From Oxalobacteraceae bacterium (lineage in GTDB: Bacteria; Pseudomonadota; Gammaproteobacteria; Burkholderiales; Burkholderiaceae_D), in the NCBI GenBank assembly GCA_947487325.1, contig CANKWG010000109.1, positions 1 through 7,540 of the forward strand: DNA of 7,540 nt, written 5' to 3'. A model generated the notes under the pieces. That model worked only from the letters and a program-made list of their open reading frames with translations. It ran no database searches and was not told the DNA's origin. Below, piece after piece: positions 6,604-7,540 of this stretch; the stretch's first letter is position 1; each line of letters starts with the position of its first letter. Both the position numbers and the translations under genes were made by a program.

Positions 6604-7540
6604 ATGGCCAATTACGTTTACACAATGAACCGCGTGGGCAAGATCGTCCCGCCCAAGCGCCAAATTCTCAAAGATATTTCCCTGTCCTTTTTCCCCGGCG
6701 CCAAGATCGGCGTACTGGGCCTGAATGGCTCGGGCAAATCAACGCTGCTCAAAATCATGGCCGGTATCGACAAGGATATTGAGGGCGAAGCCATCCCCAT
6801 GCCGAACCTGAAGATCGGTTATTTGCCGCAGGAACCGCAGCTGGACCCAACCATGACCGTGCGTCAGGAAGTCGAAAGCGGACTGGGTGAAGCCTTCGAG
6901 GCGCGCGCCAAGCTTGATGCGGTCTACGCCGCCTACGCTGAAGAAAATGCCGACTTCGATGCGCTGGCCACCGAGCAGGCGCGGCTTGAAGCGATCATCG
7001 CGGCTAGCGATGGTGGCAATCTGGATCTGCAACTTGAAGTCGCCGCCGATGCGCTGCGCCTCCCGCCCTGGGACGCCAGCATTGCGGTGCTGTCCGGTGG
7101 CGAGAAGCGGCGCGTGGCCTTGTGCAAACTTCTGCTGTCCAAGCCTGACATGCTGCTGCTCGATGAGCCCACCAACCACCTTGATGCCGAATCCGTCGAC
7201 TGGTTGGAGCAATTCCTGCAGCGCTTTCCCGGCACCGTGGTCGGCATTACGCACGATCGCTACTTCCTAGACAACGCCGCCGAGTGGATACTCGAACTCG
7301 ACCGTGGTCACGGTATTCCATGGAAAGGCAATTACAGCTCATGGCTGGAACAAAAGCAGGACAGACTCAAGCAAGAAGAAGCCTCTGAATCAGCACGCCA
7401 GAAAGCGCTGCAAAAAGAATTGGAATGGGTGCGCCAGAATCCGAAAGGTCGGCAAGCCAAAAGCAAGGCGCGTATCGCTCGCTTCAATGAAATGTCTGAA
7501 CACGAATACCAGAAGCGCAATGAAAAACAGGAAATTTTCA
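6604..7540 (+). CDS. ettA: EttA, energy-dependent translational throttle ABC-F ATPase, 3'-truncated by the window edge
   Basis: EttA is a cytosolic ABC-F protein that binds the ribosomal E site and gates the first elongation steps according to the ATP/ADP ratio. The window holds 312 codons with no stop, about 56% of the 555-residue E. coli protein. The N-terminus MANYVYTMNRVGK is typical of the family and fixes the start at 6604. The first ABC domain has Walker A GLNGSGKST at 39-47, an arm insertion at about 95-139, signature LSGGEKRR at 163-170, Walker B MLLLDEPTNHLD at 183-194 with catalytic Glu188 (same number as in E. coli) and H-loop His217. The sequence after about 240 is the charged helical linker, with EWVRQNPKGRQAKSKARIAR in the P-site tRNA-interaction motif. 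The second ABC domain lies beyond the window. The 189-bp gap and hairpin upstream suggest independent transcription. Confidence 0.95.
   Translation, partial: MANYVYTMNRVGKIVPPKRQILKDISLSFFPGAKIGVLGLNGSGKSTLLKIMAGIDKDIEGEAIPMPNLKIGYLPQEPQLDPTMTVRQEVESGLGEAFEARAKLDAVYAAYAEENADFDALATEQARLEAIIAASDGGNLDLQLEVAADALRLPPWDASIAVLSGGEKRRVALCKLLLSKPDMLLLDEPTNHLDAESVDWLEQFLQRFPGTVVGITHDRYFLDNAAEWILELDRGHGIPWKGNYSSWLEQKQDRLKQEEASESARQKALQKELEWVRQNPKGRQAKSKARIARFNEMSEHEYQKRNEKQEIF

Noticed and set aside
6739..7254. Antisense open frame of 171 codons opposite ettA
   Set aside because: The sense strand encodes the Walker, signature and H-loop motifs of EttA in an unbroken frame, so the antisense frame is a shadow.

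Overview
The window reads like an ordinary stretch of a moderate-GC betaproteobacterial chromosome. Burkholderiales is likely and an Oxalobacteraceae-like genome is plausible, judged from protein style alone (IcmF, RarD and EttA all look like proteobacterial orthologues). All five genes are on the + strand and packed head to tail. No RNA gene, insertion sequence, CRISPR array or phage gene was seen.

Layout: (1) 1-2783, the 3' part of icmF, an adenosylcobalamin-dependent isobutyryl-CoA mutase fused to its own GTPase chaperone. The N-terminal B12-binding domain lies upstream of the window. (2) 2798-3943, an antenna-less protein consisting of a photolyase FAD-binding domain plus a C-terminal extension. 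(3) 3940-5520, a full-length cryptochrome/photolyase-family protein with unusual flavin-site residues, overlapping gene 2 by 4 bp (ATGA). (4) 5524-6414, rarD, a ten-helix EamA-type permease. (5) A 189-bp intergenic stretch with a long hairpin over the rarD stop codon. (6) 6604 to the window end, the 5' part of ettA, the ABC-F translation factor. It has no stop codon inside the window.

Gaps of 14, -4 and 3 bp imply that icmF, the two photolyase-family genes and rarD share a transcript. The hairpin and the intergenic gap suggest that ettA has its own promoter. The most interesting part is the photolyase pair. The short protein lacks an N-terminal antenna domain but keeps the canonical flavin-contacting Asn and two of the electron-transfer Trp. 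Its partner has the antenna domain but has lost that Asn and the proximal Trp. The two may do separate DNA-repair or light-sensing jobs, or they may cooperate. Their position behind a B12 (light-sensitive cofactor) enzyme is curious but may be coincidental.
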